DNA of 64,000 bases from Bacteroidales bacterium (GCA_021648725.1 JAKISF010000001.1:124001-188000); one strand, 5' to 3'; shown: positions 54,323 through 63,812, counted from the stretch's first letter. The notes: generated by a model from the sequence alone, not told the origin. Numbers and translations are program-made.

Positions 54323-54694
54323 ATGAAAAGTACATATAGAATTTATCCAAATGAAGTTATTATAATTGAAACTTTATCAAAAAATATTAATACTGACGAA
54401 TATACAAAACTGAAACATAGTGAATTTAAAGACCCTGATTTTAACAGAAATTTTAATCTTGTTACGGATTTAAGTTCTTTTGATAAAAATACCGATAAAC
54501 AATTTCTTCAAAATATAATTGAAATTTTCAAAGAAAATAAAGGCAAAATTAACAGGGAAAAAAGTGCAATTGTCGTAAATGATAAAAATTTATTAAAAAA
54601 GATTGACATAAAAGTAAAACAGAATAAAAAGACCAAATATGAGATAAAAGTCTTTACAAATATTGAAGATGCCAGGAAATGGGTGTCTAAATAG
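54323..54694 (+). CDS. SpoIIAA/STAS-like small protein
   Basis: 123 aa from the ATG at 54323; an in-frame TTG at 54311 is less likely. The alternating beta-alpha pattern (YRIYPNEVIIIETLS, FNLVTDLSSF, a helix, SAIVVNDKN, KYEIKVFTNIEDARKWV) resembles SpoIIAA-like/STAS proteins found as single domains in Bacteroidota. The C-terminal VFTNIEDARKW is the most characteristic piece. Whether it is a partner of a SpoIIE-type phosphatase such as that at 37.4 kb is speculation. It stands alone. Confidence 0.6.
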   Translation: MKSTYRIYPNEVIIIETLSKNINTDEYTKLKHSEFKDPDFNRNFNLVTDLSSFDKNTDKQFLQNIIEIFKENKGKINREKSAIVVNDKNLLKKIDIKVKQNKKTKYEIKVFTNIEDARKWVSK

Positions 54695-55030
54695 TTGTCC
54701 ATGATAAAAGGTTCTAATTTCAAAACAAGTTTACAGTATCGACAGTAGTGAAAATACAGAAATTGAAGTATCTTTTTTCTTCGCTGAATTTTAGGGATTT
54801 AATGCCGGGGCAGTTTTGTTTTACTTTCGCTTAATTCTTTTCTAATTTTTGTAATAACAATGGGTTTTAGAATTAAACAAATATTCCGGTTGCTCACTCA
54901 TTATTTCTTTGGTATAAAGAAGTTTCGCCCATTTTAATTTATTCAAATTAATTTCATTAAACGGGATTCGTTATATAAAAATTTGCAATTAACTGTAATT
55001 TAAAACATTTTTGCAGATAAATATTTTACC
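54695..55030. other. 336-nt intergenic region with possible gene or repeat remnant
   Basis: No complete gene. On the minus strand two short open stretches read like decayed protein: one around 54950-54840 giving NEINLNKLKWAKLLYTKE and one around 54830-54735 giving GIKSLKFSEEKRYFNF, ending in stops and in different frames. The composition is less A-rich than neighbouring spacers. It could be the remains of a gene or a dispersed intergenic repeat. No promoter, hairpin or RNA gene is evident. Confidence 0.4.
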
Positions 55031-56356
55031 ATGAAGTTAGGAAAAGTTGAAAAACAATCATTATTATATTCAATCTTAAAAGTTTACGGAAGATTCGTTC
55101 ACGACTTTGTTTTTTACAAAAAGGTTACATATATAGGTGTTGAAAATATTCCGAAAAACAAACCCATATTTATTGCACCCAACCACCAAAATGCACTTAT
55201 GGATGCTTTGGCAATTATTTTCAGTCAAAAAATTCAACCTGTTTTTTTAGCACGCTCCGATATTTTTCAAAAGCCTGCAATTGCAAAAATTTTATATTTC
55301 TTTAAGATTTTACCTGTTTTCAGAATAAGAGACGGAAAAGAAAAGTTAAAACTTAATGAAATTATATATGAAAAAACAATGGAGGTTTTGGAACATAACA
55401 GACAAGTGGTAATTTTTCCGGAAGCTCAACACATTAATAAAAAACACGTAAGAAGATTAAAAAAAGGGATTCAACGAATAGCATTTATGCTTGAAGAAAA
55501 ACATGACTTTAAAGCAGGTGTGCAAATTATTCCGACAGGTATTTACTATTCAAATTATTGGAATTTTAAATCGAAATTAGTAGTAAAGTATGGTAAGCCG
55601 ATAAGCGTTGCTTCTTACAAAGAGGATTATAAAAAGGATGCTGCAAGAACAATTGTAAGTTTTACGGAAGTTCTTTACAAAAAAGTAAAAGAACAAGTTA
55701 TTCATATTCAAGATTTAGATTTTCATGACGAATATGATTTATTAAGAGATATAAATGAGTATCAGATGTTGAATACATTATCATTAAACCCAAATTCTGA
55801 AAATAAGTTAAAAGCCGACCAAGAAACAATTAAGAAAATTGATGATTTAAAAGATTCTGATGCTAATAAGTTTAATGAATTAATGCAGAAGGTTAAAAAA
55901 TACGGAGAGTTTCTTAAAAAGAATAATTTAAAAGATTGGGTTGTCAGAAAAAAAGCAAAGAATAATAACTTTTTGTTACGATTTATTTTGTTGCTTGCAG
56001 GTACACCTTTTTTTATTTACGGTGTTATTAATAATTTATTAACATATCCTTTGCCTCGTTTAATTACAAAAAAAATAAAAGACAGGCAATTTGAAAGTTC
56101 AGTTGTATATGTTTTCTTTTTATTTATTTTTCCTATTGTTTATTTAATACAGGCAGCAGCGATTTTAATTATTTCTAAAATATGGTATGTTGCTTTAATT
56201 TACTTTGTTACAATTCCGTTTATAAGTATAATTGCTTTTAAAGTTCACAGATTATTTATAAAAACAATGGGTTTAATAAGATTCACACAAATGGATAAAA
56301 ACGAAAGGGAAGAAACGGAAACACTAAGAAACGAAATACTTGATACATTAAAATAA
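55031..56356 (+). CDS. 1-acyl-glycerol-3-phosphate acyltransferase-like protein (PlsC family)
   Basis: 441 aa. The N-terminal acyltransferase domain has APNHQNALMDAL (H-x4-D catalytic motif, about 49-60) and VIFPEAQH (about 123-130, the substrate-binding block). A middle region of charged helices and a C-terminal part with three or four TM helices (about 315-420) make it longer than classical PlsC, matching a Bacteroidota subgroup. It probably acylates a lysophospholipid or other lipid acceptor at the inner membrane; the acceptor is uncertain. Single gene ending at a bidirectional terminator. Confidence 0.85.
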   Translation: MKLGKVEKQSLLYSILKVYGRFVHDFVFYKKVTYIGVENIPKNKPIFIAPNHQNALMDALAIIFSQKIQPVFLARSDIFQKPAIAKILYFFKILPVFRIRDGKEKLKLNEIIYEKTMEVLEHNRQVVIFPEAQHINKKHVRRLKKGIQRIAFMLEEKHDFKAGVQIIPTGIYYSNYWNFKSKLVVKYGKPISVASYKEDYKKDAARTIVSFTEVLYKKVKEQVIHIQDLDFHDEYDLLRDINEYQMLNTLSLNPNSENKLKADQETIKKIDDLKDSDANKFNELMQKVKKYGEFLKKNNLKDWVVRKKAKNNNFLLRFILLLAGTPFFIYGVINNLLTYPLPRLITKKIKDRQFESSVVYVFFLFIFPIVYLIQAAAILIISKIWYVALIYFVTIPFISIIAFKVHRLFIKTMGLIRFTQMDKNEREETETLRNEILDTLK

Positions 56357-56388
56357 AAAAACATATCTCAAAAGAGATATGTTTTTTT
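56355..56388. terminator. Bidirectional terminator between the acyltransferase and lipoprotein genes
   Basis: Arms 56355-56369 and 56374-56388 (AAAAAAACATATCTC / GAGATATGTTTTTTT) form a perfect 15-bp stem with an AAAA loop. It works for both converging genes. Confidence 0.92.
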
Positions 56389-56408
56389 ATTAAAAAAGAA
56401 AAATTGTC

Positions 56409-56684
56409 TTATTTAACTTCAACTTCTTCTGCAGCATCTTCTACAGCGTCTGTTGCTTCTTCCATTACGTCTGTTGCTTCTTCAAGAGTTGTATTAACAG
56501 AATCAACAGCAACTTCTATTTCTTCGCTTAAATCATTTAATGCATCATTGAATAGGTTTTCAATTTCAGCAGCAGCTGCTTCTGCATCAGCATTAGCTTC
56601 TTCTTCGCTTTTACAAGATGTGAAAATTGTAGCAATTCCGAAAACAAATGCTAAAGCGATGACAGATAAATAACGTCTTTTCAT
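56409..56684 (-). CDS. Small acidic lipoprotein
   Basis: 91 aa. The signal peptide ends in the lipobox IFTSC (Cys24). The mature part is strongly acidic and Ala-rich, and probably one long helix with heptad-like repeats (EEATDVMEEATDAVEDAAEEVE). No known domain. The overlapping plus-strand frame is a mirror of this repeat and is not a gene. It should be anchored in the outer or inner membrane facing the periplasm. A -7 box and a 22-bp palindrome lie just upstream. Confidence 0.78.
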   Translation of the reverse strand: MKRRYLSVIALAFVFGIATIFTSCKSEEEANADAEAAAAEIENLFNDALNDLSEEIEVAVDSVNTTLEEATDVMEEATDAVEDAAEEVEVK

Positions 56685-56704
56685 AACAATAAAAATTTAA
56701 AATT

Positions 56705-56726
56705 ATTAATAAATATATTTATTAAT
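56705..56726. repeat. 22-bp perfect palindrome upstream of the lipoprotein gene
   Basis: ATTAATAAATATATTTATTA plus AT is its own reverse complement across all 11 positions. It lies between the -7 box at 56729 and the start codon at 56684, near the expected start of transcription. It is pure A/T, so chance is a real possibility. Confidence 0.5.
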
Positions 56727-56728
56727 TA

Positions 56729-56736
56729 CAAAGTTA
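56729..56736 (-). promoter_or_regulatory. -7 box for the acidic lipoprotein gene
   Basis: TAACTTTG on the minus strand fits TAnnTTTG, 44 nt before the start codon. No -33 TTTG is clear. Confidence 0.45.
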
Positions 56737-56818
56737 TTTAAAAAAAGTAGTTTAAAAAATAATTGTTAAATAAAGTTAAAAAAAATGTTTTAATAATAAC
56801 TTTAAAATAAGTCACAAC

Positions 56819-57793
56819 TCAATAAAGGTCAGCATATTCAATAATAACTGAATCTTTTGCCGTTGAATATGAGGAGAAGAAACCGAAACCGTTATTTATG
56901 TTTGTTTTGATATTAACCGGTTCGGCTAACGGATTGTATTCTGTTTCTTCATATTTTGAATAAGAAATTACAAATTGATAAAATTCTTTATTTATTCTGT
57001 GAAAATTAATATAAACAGTTTCAGGCGATGAATCTCCGTATAAATAAATATCGGCATTTAATGTATGTGAGTTTCCGTTAAATAATTCATCCGATAAAAT
57101 ATATCCGTTAAAATTATTCATGTGTAAATAGTTCTGCCAACTTGAATTGTTCATATTATAATCTAAACTTACCATTTTTTCTCCGAGGTAAACTTCATTA
57201 TAATCCGGCGGAAAATATCCGAACTGCGGGATAAGTGCAGTAAAAGTTATTAAATAATAATTTTCTTCTTCGGCAGGGTCTGTAAAAGTAAGTTCAATAT
57301 TCATCCTGTCTAAAGTAAAAATTGTTGTATCAAACTGTTGCCCTGTATTGCTGTCGTACCATGTTTCAACTCTGCTTATAAATTGCGGGGAAGAGTTAAC
57401 AGAAGTTACAGACACAGGATTTAAAATTAAGGTGTTTGCATCAACTGATGTGAGAGAAGGATAATCGGCAGTTATTTTATATGTTTTTCCTATTTTCGGA
57501 AAAGTTACTCCTGTGTAATATCCGTTTGTGTCATATTGTAATTCTTCAATTAAAATATTATTTTCAAAAAGCTTTACATCAGCATTTTTTAAAAATTCAA
57601 CTTCTTTGTCTTTTTGTAAAATTCCGATGCTTTTTGAAAGATTAACTTTAACGGTGCTGTCGGGGTTAATAAATCCATTCAGAACAATTTTTTTATCAAC
57701 TTCATCAACATTTATATCAATAGGTTCGCTGCAAGAAAAGATACTGATTGTAAGTATTATCGAAAAAAGATTTATATATATATTAGTTTTCAT
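56819..57793 (-). CDS. DUF4249 family lipoprotein
   Basis: 324 aa. A signal peptide with lipobox SIFSC (Cys21) is followed by an Ig-like beta-rich domain: VLNGFINPDSTVKVNLSKSIGI and the NADVKLFENNILIEEL segment are typical of DUF4249. Genes of this family nearly always follow a TonB-dependent receptor and are assumed to be surface lipoproteins cooperating with it. Here the receptor gene ends 9 nt upstream on the same strand. Substrate unknown. Confidence 0.88.
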   Translation of the reverse strand: MKTNIYINLFSIILTISIFSCSEPIDINVDEVDKKIVLNGFINPDSTVKVNLSKSIGILQKDKEVEFLKNADVKLFENNILIEELQYDTNGYYTGVTFPKIGKTYKITADYPSLTSVDANTLILNPVSVTSVNSSPQFISRVETWYDSNTGQQFDTTIFTLDRMNIELTFTDPAEEENYYLITFTALIPQFGYFPPDYNEVYLGEKMVSLDYNMNNSSWQNYLHMNNFNGYILSDELFNGNSHTLNADIYLYGDSSPETVYINFHRINKEFYQFVISYSKYEETEYNPLAEPVNIKTNINNGFGFFSSYSTAKDSVIIEYADLY

Positions 57794-57802
57794 TTTACCG
57801 GC

Positions 57803-60270
57803 TTATTTAAATTTATAAATATAACTTACTGAAGGAATAAAAGGAAACAAACTGTATTTTATAAGTTGCCTTTGTGTTGAATTGTAATATTGACCTAATG
57901 TTCCTCCCGAAAAATCTACATAAAAAGCATTTTTTCTGTTATATGCATTGTAAACACTTACATTCCATGTTCTTATTCCGTGCTTTACGGGTTTTGAGAA
58001 ATTTATGCTTAAATCTAACCTGTGATATGCCGGCAGCTTATAATTATTTCTTTTGCCGTAGTATTCGACAATTCCTCCGTCATAATAATAGAAATTATCA
58101 TCAGCATATTGTTGATTTTCTATATATATGTCAACCATATTTAGGGGTAAATATCTTTGTTGAGCAAGAGTAACTGAAATACCTGTACCGTACACCCAAG
58201 TTGCACCGACATCAATCTTTTCATTAATTTTATAGGTTACGGCAATACTTGCATCATGCCGCCTGTCATATCTGTAGGGAAAAACTTCACCGAATGAAAT
58301 ATTTTCAAATTGACGATTTGTTTTAGACCAAGTATATGCTAACCAACCTGTGAGATTTCCGATATTTTTGCTGAGCATGAACTCTGCTCCGTATGAATTT
58401 CCTTCTCCGATTTCAATTTTATTTTCCCAGCCGATTCCGGCAAGCTCACCTTCTTCGGACTTTCAAAAAAACTTGCACCCTCTTTATATTCAATTAAGTT
58501 ACTCATTTCTTTATAATATCCTTCAATCGTAATATTTAAATCGTGAGGTAATGAAAAAACTGTTCCGAATGCATACTGAACGGAATGTTGCGGAGGAACA
58601 AGTTTTGTTGCAGGCAACCAAAGGTCGGTAGGCAACCCGATTGTGCTGTTTGTTAAGAAATGTAAATATTGAGTCATTTGAGAATATGCAGCTTTTACCG
58701 ACCAATTATCCGACAATAAAAAACGTGCTGAAATTCTGGGTTCTATAGAATAATAGAAAGTATCCTGAACTGATAAACCTGAAATTCTTCCTCCGATATT
58801 AAATTTTAGTTTATTTCCGATTTTTATATCATCTTCGGCATAAACGGAATATTCTTGTGCATAAATATTTTTACTGCCGTATGTTGTATCAATATTTTGA
58901 TTGTTTTCTTGATCGGAAAATCTTAATGCCGAAATACCCGGTTTAAAAGTATGGAATATTGCGTTTGCTCCGAATTTAATTTTGTGAGCATGAGAAGGTA
59001 AATAATCAAAATCAGACTTTATTGCATAGTCTTCAATACCCGATAAATATTTTATTTGCCATTCACTATGGTAAACTGTTGCATCGTCAGGATTTGTCCA
59101 CGACGTAAAATCAGATTCTTCCGAAATTGCTGTCGTAAAGTTGTACCTGCTGTATGTAGCAGTTGTGTTGCCGAATAATTTAGGTGCATATATATGATTC
59201 CACCTCAGTGCCGAAGTTATGTTTCCCCAGTGTAAATCAAAATCTGATTTGTATTTGTTGACTTCGTTATTATAACTGTAATCTTCACTTGTTTTTACAT
59301 AAGCTTTATCTTTTCCGGAATAAATGCTTAAAAAAAGTCTGTCTTTATCAGAAAATTTATGATTTATCTTTGCATTAATGTCATAAAAAAAATATCCTCC
59401 CCAAAACTTATCCGTTCCCGGGCTGAAAGAAGAAAAAAGTTTCATAAATGGTGCAGCCAATACATCTAAATATGTTCTGCGTGCTGAAATAATAAATGAT
59501 GTTTTGTCTTTGGTTATAGGTCCTTCAAATGAAAATTTAGATGCAATTAGACTGACAGAGGCTTCACCCGAGAATTCTTTCATATTACCCTCTTTCATTC
59601 TTATGTCGATAACAGATGACAGTCTTCCGCCGTATCTTGCAGGGAAACCTCCTTTAATAAGTGTAATGTCGTTTACGGCATATCCGTTAAAAACAGAGAA
59701 AAACCCGAACAAATGATTTACGTTATAGACAGGAACACCGTCTAAAAGAATAAGATTTTGGTCAGGACCTCCGCCTCTAACGTAAACACCGCTTGTACCT
59801 TCAGAACCTGATTGAACACCGGGCATCAGTTGAATAGTTTTTAATACATCAGTTTCGCCGAATAAAACGGGAAGTTTTCTGACGGCATTAATCAGAATAT
59901 CAATTGAGCTCATTTGGCTCGATTTTATGTTGTTTTGTTTACCGGTAATGATAACTTCATCAATTTCAGTATTCGGTTTTAACAAAATTGTGATAACGGA
60001 GTCTTTTGTAAGATTAATTTCTTGAAAATTATCTGCGAATCCGATAAATCCGGAACCTAATTTTACTTTTCCTTTTTTTAATGTAAGACTAAAAAAACCG
60101 TAAACATTTGTTATCGTTCCTATTTTCAAGTTTTCGGCATCATAAACTGTTGCTCCTATAATGTTTTCACCGCTTGATTCATCAATTATATATCCGCTCA
60201 GTGTATATTTTTGAGCAAATAAGCCGGTAGATATTACAACGGCTGTTAACAGCAAAATAATTTTTTTCAT
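57803..60270 (-). pseudogene. TonB-dependent receptor with carboxypeptidase-like N-domain, split by a -1 frameshift
   Basis: Two frames together encode one receptor of about 820 aa. The first (from 60270) has a signal peptide, a carboxypeptidase-like domain (about 22-100; SGYIIDESSGENIIGATV), the plug (PGVQSGSEGTSGVYVRGGGPDQNLILLDG, about 148-176) and most of the barrel. It leaves the true frame after KEGASFFESP. The second frame carries the rest (GELAGIGWENKIEIGEG and on to the terminal YIYKFK) and ends at 57803. The shift lies between 58451 and 58462, where CCGAAGAAGG would be restored by one extra G. It is next to, but not in, a run of seven T. It may be a true inactivating mutation, phase variation or a sequence error. 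DUF4249 follows 9 nt later. Confidence 0.88.
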
Positions 60271-60386
60271 TTTTTGGTATTATAAATAATAGTTTAATAT
60301 TATGAATACCGATATAACGAATTTTATTTTTTCTTATTTTATTAAAGGATGTTTAATTTTTGGGGGCAAAGCTGTAAATTATTGAA

Positions 60387-61004
60387 TTACTGAATGCTTT
60401 TTTCCCCGTATGCAAGAAAAACAGGATATTTATTTCCTTGTCTGTCAATTTTAAAAATTGTTTCAACATTGGTATTTTTGAAATTTGCATTTTGAAGCCA
60501 AATATTAAATACATTTTTATCGAAACCAAAATGTTTAACACCTGCAAGTGCATTATCATCATGAAATGAGCCGTCTTCGGTTTCTAAATCAGCAATACAA
60601 ATAATTCCTCCCGGGTTTAAACTATCATAAACTTGATTCAGAAATTGTTCGGGTTGCATAAAATGATGAAAAGTCATGCTTGATACGGCTAAATCATATT
60701 GCTTTCCGTTTAAAATATCTTTGTCGGCATTAAAAATAATTGTATCAACATTGTTTACATTTGCTTTTTTTGCTTTTTCAACAAGCATATCTAACATTCC
60801 TTTTGAGTTATCAATGCCTGTTATTTGTTTTACTTGCGTAATAAAGTGCATAAGCAATAAACCGGTTCCGGTTCCGATGTCTAAAACCGACATTGTTTTT
60901 GATAATTTAACTTTATTTTTAATTGCTTTATAAATGTTTTCTGCCAACAGCAGTCTTCTCGGTTCAGCATCCCATTCTTTGGCTATATTATCAAATCGGT
61001 TCAT
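60387..61004 (-). CDS. Class I SAM-dependent methyltransferase
   Basis: 205 aa. Motif I is VLDIGTGTGLLLMHF (about 41-55), followed by ITGIDNSKGMLDML (motif II) and DLAVSSMTFHHFMQPEQFLNQVYDSLNPGG (motif post-II and III), the layout of the methyltransferase-11 type. It methylates a small molecule or an unknown acceptor; the start MNRFDNIAKEWDAEPRR resembles UbiE/arsenic-type relatives but does not fix a substrate. It lies 37 nt after the DUF2147 gene on the same strand. Confidence 0.85.
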   Translation of the reverse strand: MNRFDNIAKEWDAEPRRLLLAENIYKAIKNKVKLSKTMSVLDIGTGTGLLLMHFITQVKQITGIDNSKGMLDMLVEKAKKANVNNVDTIIFNADKDILNGKQYDLAVSSMTFHHFMQPEQFLNQVYDSLNPGGIICIADLETEDGSFHDDNALAGVKHFGFDKNVFNIWLQNANFKNTNVETIFKIDRQGNKYPVFLAYGEKSIQ

Positions 61005-61014
61005 TTTTTTTGTT

Positions 61015-61022
61015 CAAAGGTA
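61015..61022 (-). promoter_or_regulatory. -7 box just upstream of the methyltransferase gene
   Basis: TACCTTTG on the minus strand ends 10 nt before the ATG, which would give a leader of only a few nt. No -33 TTTG is clear. Confidence 0.4.
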
Positions 61023-61041
61023 TAAAATTAAGAATAAAGAC

Positions 61042-61500
61042 CTAAATATCTTCTATCTTCTTTTTCCAAACAGATGTTTTTCCGATAAATGAGAATCCTA
61101 TATATCCTCTTACTTTTAAGGTTTCAGGATTTAAAAGTTCGACTTTTATCTTATATGTATTTCCGCTTTCGGGGTTGTATATAGTACCCTTTAAACAATT
61201 TTCATTTTTTTCGTATTTCAGGTTTTTCATAATTACCAAACCTGTTAACGGTTTATGTCTTAATTTAGGATTAGGGTTATTAATATCCTTTTTAGGATTA
61301 CCGTTTTGGTCATTCGGTTCTTTTTGCCAAACAATTTGTCCGTAACAGATGTTATCTTTTTCAATAATTTTAATTGCCGATCTGTTTTTGGGTGTTAGCC
61401 AAACTCCTGTTATATCAGAGTAGTTTTTTTGTGAATAAGCATGAAAAAAAGAAATTGAAATAATAAAAATAAAAACCGGTTTTAAAAGGTTATTGTTCAT
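61042..61500 (-). CDS. DUF2147 family exported protein
   Basis: 152 aa with a signal peptide (about 1-23, cleavage after HAYS). The mature domain is a small beta-barrel recognised by DITGVWLTPKNRSAIKIIE at the start, YGQIVWQKEPND and GTIYNPESGNTYKIKVEL, and ends LKVRGYIGFSFIGKTSVWKK. The function of DUF2147 is unknown; a periplasmic ligand-binding role is inferred from the fold type. It lies 19 nt after the epimerase gene, so the epimerase, DUF2147 and methyltransferase genes may be one unit. Confidence 0.87.
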   Translation of the reverse strand: MNNNLLKPVFIFIISISFFHAYSQKNYSDITGVWLTPKNRSAIKIIEKDNICYGQIVWQKEPNDQNGNPKKDINNPNPKLRHKPLTGLVIMKNLKYEKNENCLKGTIYNPESGNTYKIKVELLNPETLKVRGYIGFSFIGKTSVWKKKIEDI

Positions 61501-61519
61501 AATATTTTGCCTTAAGATT

Positions 61520-62557
61520 TCAAATAACCTTTATATATTTTGGGTTATAAATGAAAAAATGATTAATTAATTCTGGATTGTTGTTTAAATAAGCTTCATA
61601 AGGTTCAGATTTCGTCAGTAGTTTTTTTTGAATATTTTTTTTAAATAATTTAGAAAGTATCTTTTTAGAAGGATTTATTTTTTCGGACACTTGCTTTAAA
61701 TAATCATCAATTGAATCTCTTTGAAAATTAAGTATATCATTTAAAATTTCTGTATCTTTATAATATCCGCAATGAAAGTTTTTTTCTGCGAAAGCATATT
61801 TAGGGAATTTCATATTGTTTAAACCGAACAATTTAAAGTTTTCCTTCAAGAAATCTTCATAAGAAATTCTGCACTTATTTCCGCCTCCGAGATTGAAAAT
61901 TTGCTCGTTTAAATAATCTTTCTTTTCAACGGCATTAACAAGAGCAAAAGCAACATCTCTTGAAGTAACAATTTCAAGTTGTGTTTTTAGAGGCATGTGA
62001 AAAAATAAAGGATCTAACTTCATTTTTGGATTCATTACAGCTGAAAGTCTGAATATTGTATAATTTTTGGTGTTTATTTTCAGATAACTTTCTGCTTTAA
62101 TTTTTGTTTCGGCATAATAGTCTTTTGGAGCGGGGGATAGGGAATCAAAAACTTTAATTTCAGGATTTTTAATTCTGTCGCCGTAAACCGATATTGAAGA
62201 TGTGTAAATTACAAAAGCTTCGGGATTAAGCTTATTAACAGCATTTACAATATTTTTTGTTCCTCCGATATTAATTTTTTTGGCAAGCTCTGTAAATTTA
62301 TCAGCTTTAGGAGGGATTAATGCAGCTGTATGAATTATTACATCTGAACCGTTTACTGCTTTTTCTGTATCTTTTTCATTTATGATATTTCCGAAAATTA
62401 TTTCAACTTTATTTTTATAAGGTTTTAACTTTTTAACAGACTTCTTATTTTTTAACTCTAAAACTTTAATTTTAAATTTATTTGTATGTTTTAACAACTC
62501 TTTAAGAGTTTCATAACCGACCGAGCCTGTTGCACCTGTTAATAATATTATTTTCAT
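61520..62557 (-). CDS. NAD-dependent epimerase/dehydratase (extended SDR)
   Basis: 345 aa from the ATG at 62557; the longer frame starting further upstream crosses a terminator-like hairpin and is rejected. The NAD(P)-binding motif is TGATGSVGYET (about 6-16). The catalytic pair is Tyr-x3-Lys in YYAETKIKAE, with Ser in IYTSSISVYG. The family uses nucleotide sugars or steroid-like substrates; no sugar genes are adjacent, so the substrate is not predictable. Confidence 0.85.
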   Translation of the reverse strand: MKIILLTGATGSVGYETLKELLKHTNKFKIKVLELKNKKSVKKLKPYKNKVEIIFGNIINEKDTEKAVNGSDVIIHTAALIPPKADKFTELAKKINIGGTKNIVNAVNKLNPEAFVIYTSSISVYGDRIKNPEIKVFDSLSPAPKDYYAETKIKAESYLKINTKNYTIFRLSAVMNPKMKLDPLFFHMPLKTQLEIVTSRDVAFALVNAVEKKDYLNEQIFNLGGGNKCRISYEDFLKENFKLFGLNNMKFPKYAFAEKNFHCGYYKDTEILNDILNFQRDSIDDYLKQVSEKINPSKKILSKLFKKNIQKKLLTKSEPYEAYLNNNPELINHFFIYNPKYIKVI

Positions 62558-62576
62558 ATTACTGATTTTGAAAAAA

Positions 62577-62613
62577 CGGTGTGCCGAAAAAACTGAAATC
62601 ATCAAACACACCG
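62577..62613 (-). terminator. Possible terminator of the AraC-type gene
   Basis: Arms CGGTGTG (62577-62583) and CACACCG (62607-62613) pair over 7 bp around a large 23-nt loop. On the minus strand a TTTTTT run follows directly. A second small stem at 62672-62691 lies nearer to the AraC stop but has no T-run. Confidence 0.5.
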
Positions 62614-62708
62614 ATTGTTTATGTCTAATTAAAAAGTAATACAAATATCAGGAGTTATTAAGTTCATTTCGTCCGAATCGCTTAATTCGGAATATAAACT
62701 TGTTCGAA

Positions 62709-63812
62709 TTATGCGTTTTGAACCTTTTTTTTATATTCCGAGGGAGTAAATCCGGTGTATTTTTTAAATAAGGTATTGAAAGTAGATTTTGAATTGAAAC
62801 CGCATTCATAGGCAACGGCAAGAATTGTATAATGTTTTTTCTTATTATCAAAAAGCATTTTTTTCACTTCCTCAATTCTGTACTCATTGATAAATGTGTA
62901 GAAATTTTTATTAAGTTTCTCATTAATTATTTGTGTGAGATGATGTCGCGAGATTTTTAACATTTCGGCAAGTTCAGAAATTGTAAGTTTTTCATCCAAA
63001 TAAGGTTTTTCTGTAATCATTAAAGCTTGCAATTTATCCAAAATTTCATCTGCATCTTCGCTTTTCAAATTAGAACTTGAATATTTCTGTTTCTTTTCCG
63101 GTGCTTTCTTTTTTGAATAAACCGATAATTGCTTAAACCCGAAAAAACTGAATGCAAAAGCAAAGAATGTTAATCCTATGTATGAAAATTCAATAGGATT
63201 TATATTTCCGATATAGAAGCTTTTATTTTTTATTAAATACCAAGCACCGGTTATATACAAAGTTAAGTATGCAAATAAAAAACTGAACAATACAACTTTT
63301 AACCAATTTAGTGTGATTTTTTCGGAAGTATAAGAGAATACGTTTTTAATATTATCTTGATGTTTGTAAACAAGTATAAATGAAAAAATTACATATATTG
63401 TATTCAATGAAAAAAATGTAAAACCGTATGTTATTCGATAAGGCAGAAATTGATTGTTTTCAAAGAAGTTATTTCCGGGAAGTATTGGTTTGTCAATAAA
63501 TATGACAGTTGCAAAAGCAAAAGCAGCAAAAGGAATAAAATGTAATAAGGATTTATAATTGAATATAAAATTTTCGGAAATTAAACTTTTAACATATAGA
63601 AAAACCAAAGGTCCGAATGCCATAGGCAAAACAGGAGGGATTTCACGAAAAAAAATGATTTCACTTTTTAATAATGAAAAACTCATGTCGGCAGCAATTA
63701 AAAAGAGCAAAGCAGCCAACAATTTATCTGAAATACTTTGATTTTTTTTTACGGCAATAAAAAGCCCGGCAAAAAATGCTTGTGAAATTCCTATATATAA
63801 AATCGGGGTCAT
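62709..63812 (-). CDS. Membrane-anchored AraC family transcription regulator
   Basis: 367 aa. Seven or so TM helices occupy about residues 1-235 (beginning LYIGISQAFFAGLFIAV). The C-terminal AraC-type DNA-binding domain is at about 265-365, with two helix-turn-helix motifs: LTISELAEMLKISRHHLTQIIN and ILAVAYECGFNSKSTFNTLFKKYTGFTPSEYKK. Membrane AraC regulators of this type are frequent in Bacteroidota and are thought to sense a membrane or external signal. Its target is unknown; the gene upstream (beyond 63868) is on the same strand. Confidence 0.92.
   Translation of the reverse strand: MTPILYIGISQAFFAGLFIAVKKNQSISDKLLAALLFLIAADMSFSLLKSEIIFFREIPPVLPMAFGPLVFLYVKSLISENFIFNYKSLLHFIPFAAFAFATVIFIDKPILPGNNFFENNQFLPYRITYGFTFFSLNTIYVIFSFILVYKHQDNIKNVFSYTSEKITLNWLKVVLFSFLFAYLTLYITGAWYLIKNKSFYIGNINPIEFSYIGLTFFAFAFSFFGFKQLSVYSKKKAPEKKQKYSSSNLKSEDADEILDKLQALMITEKPYLDEKLTISELAEMLKISRHHLTQIINEKLNKNFYTFINEYRIEEVKKMLFDNKKKHYTILAVAYECGFNSKSTFNTLFKKYTGFTPSEYKKKVQNA

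Noticed and set aside
56404-56673. Plus-strand open frame rich in Ser/Ala opposite the acidic lipoprotein gene
   Set aside because: It is the mirror of the repetitive Glu/Ala codons of the minus-strand gene, which has a clear signal peptide and lipobox.
62558-62644. N-terminal extension of the epimerase
   Set aside because: It places 29 residues before the Rossmann motif that normally starts at residue 3-5 and crosses a terminator-like hairpin.
62672-62691. Small stem TCCGAAT/ATTCGGA after the AraC gene as a terminator
   Set aside because: The 7-bp stem lacks a following T-run on the minus strand; the stem at 62577-62613 is the better candidate.
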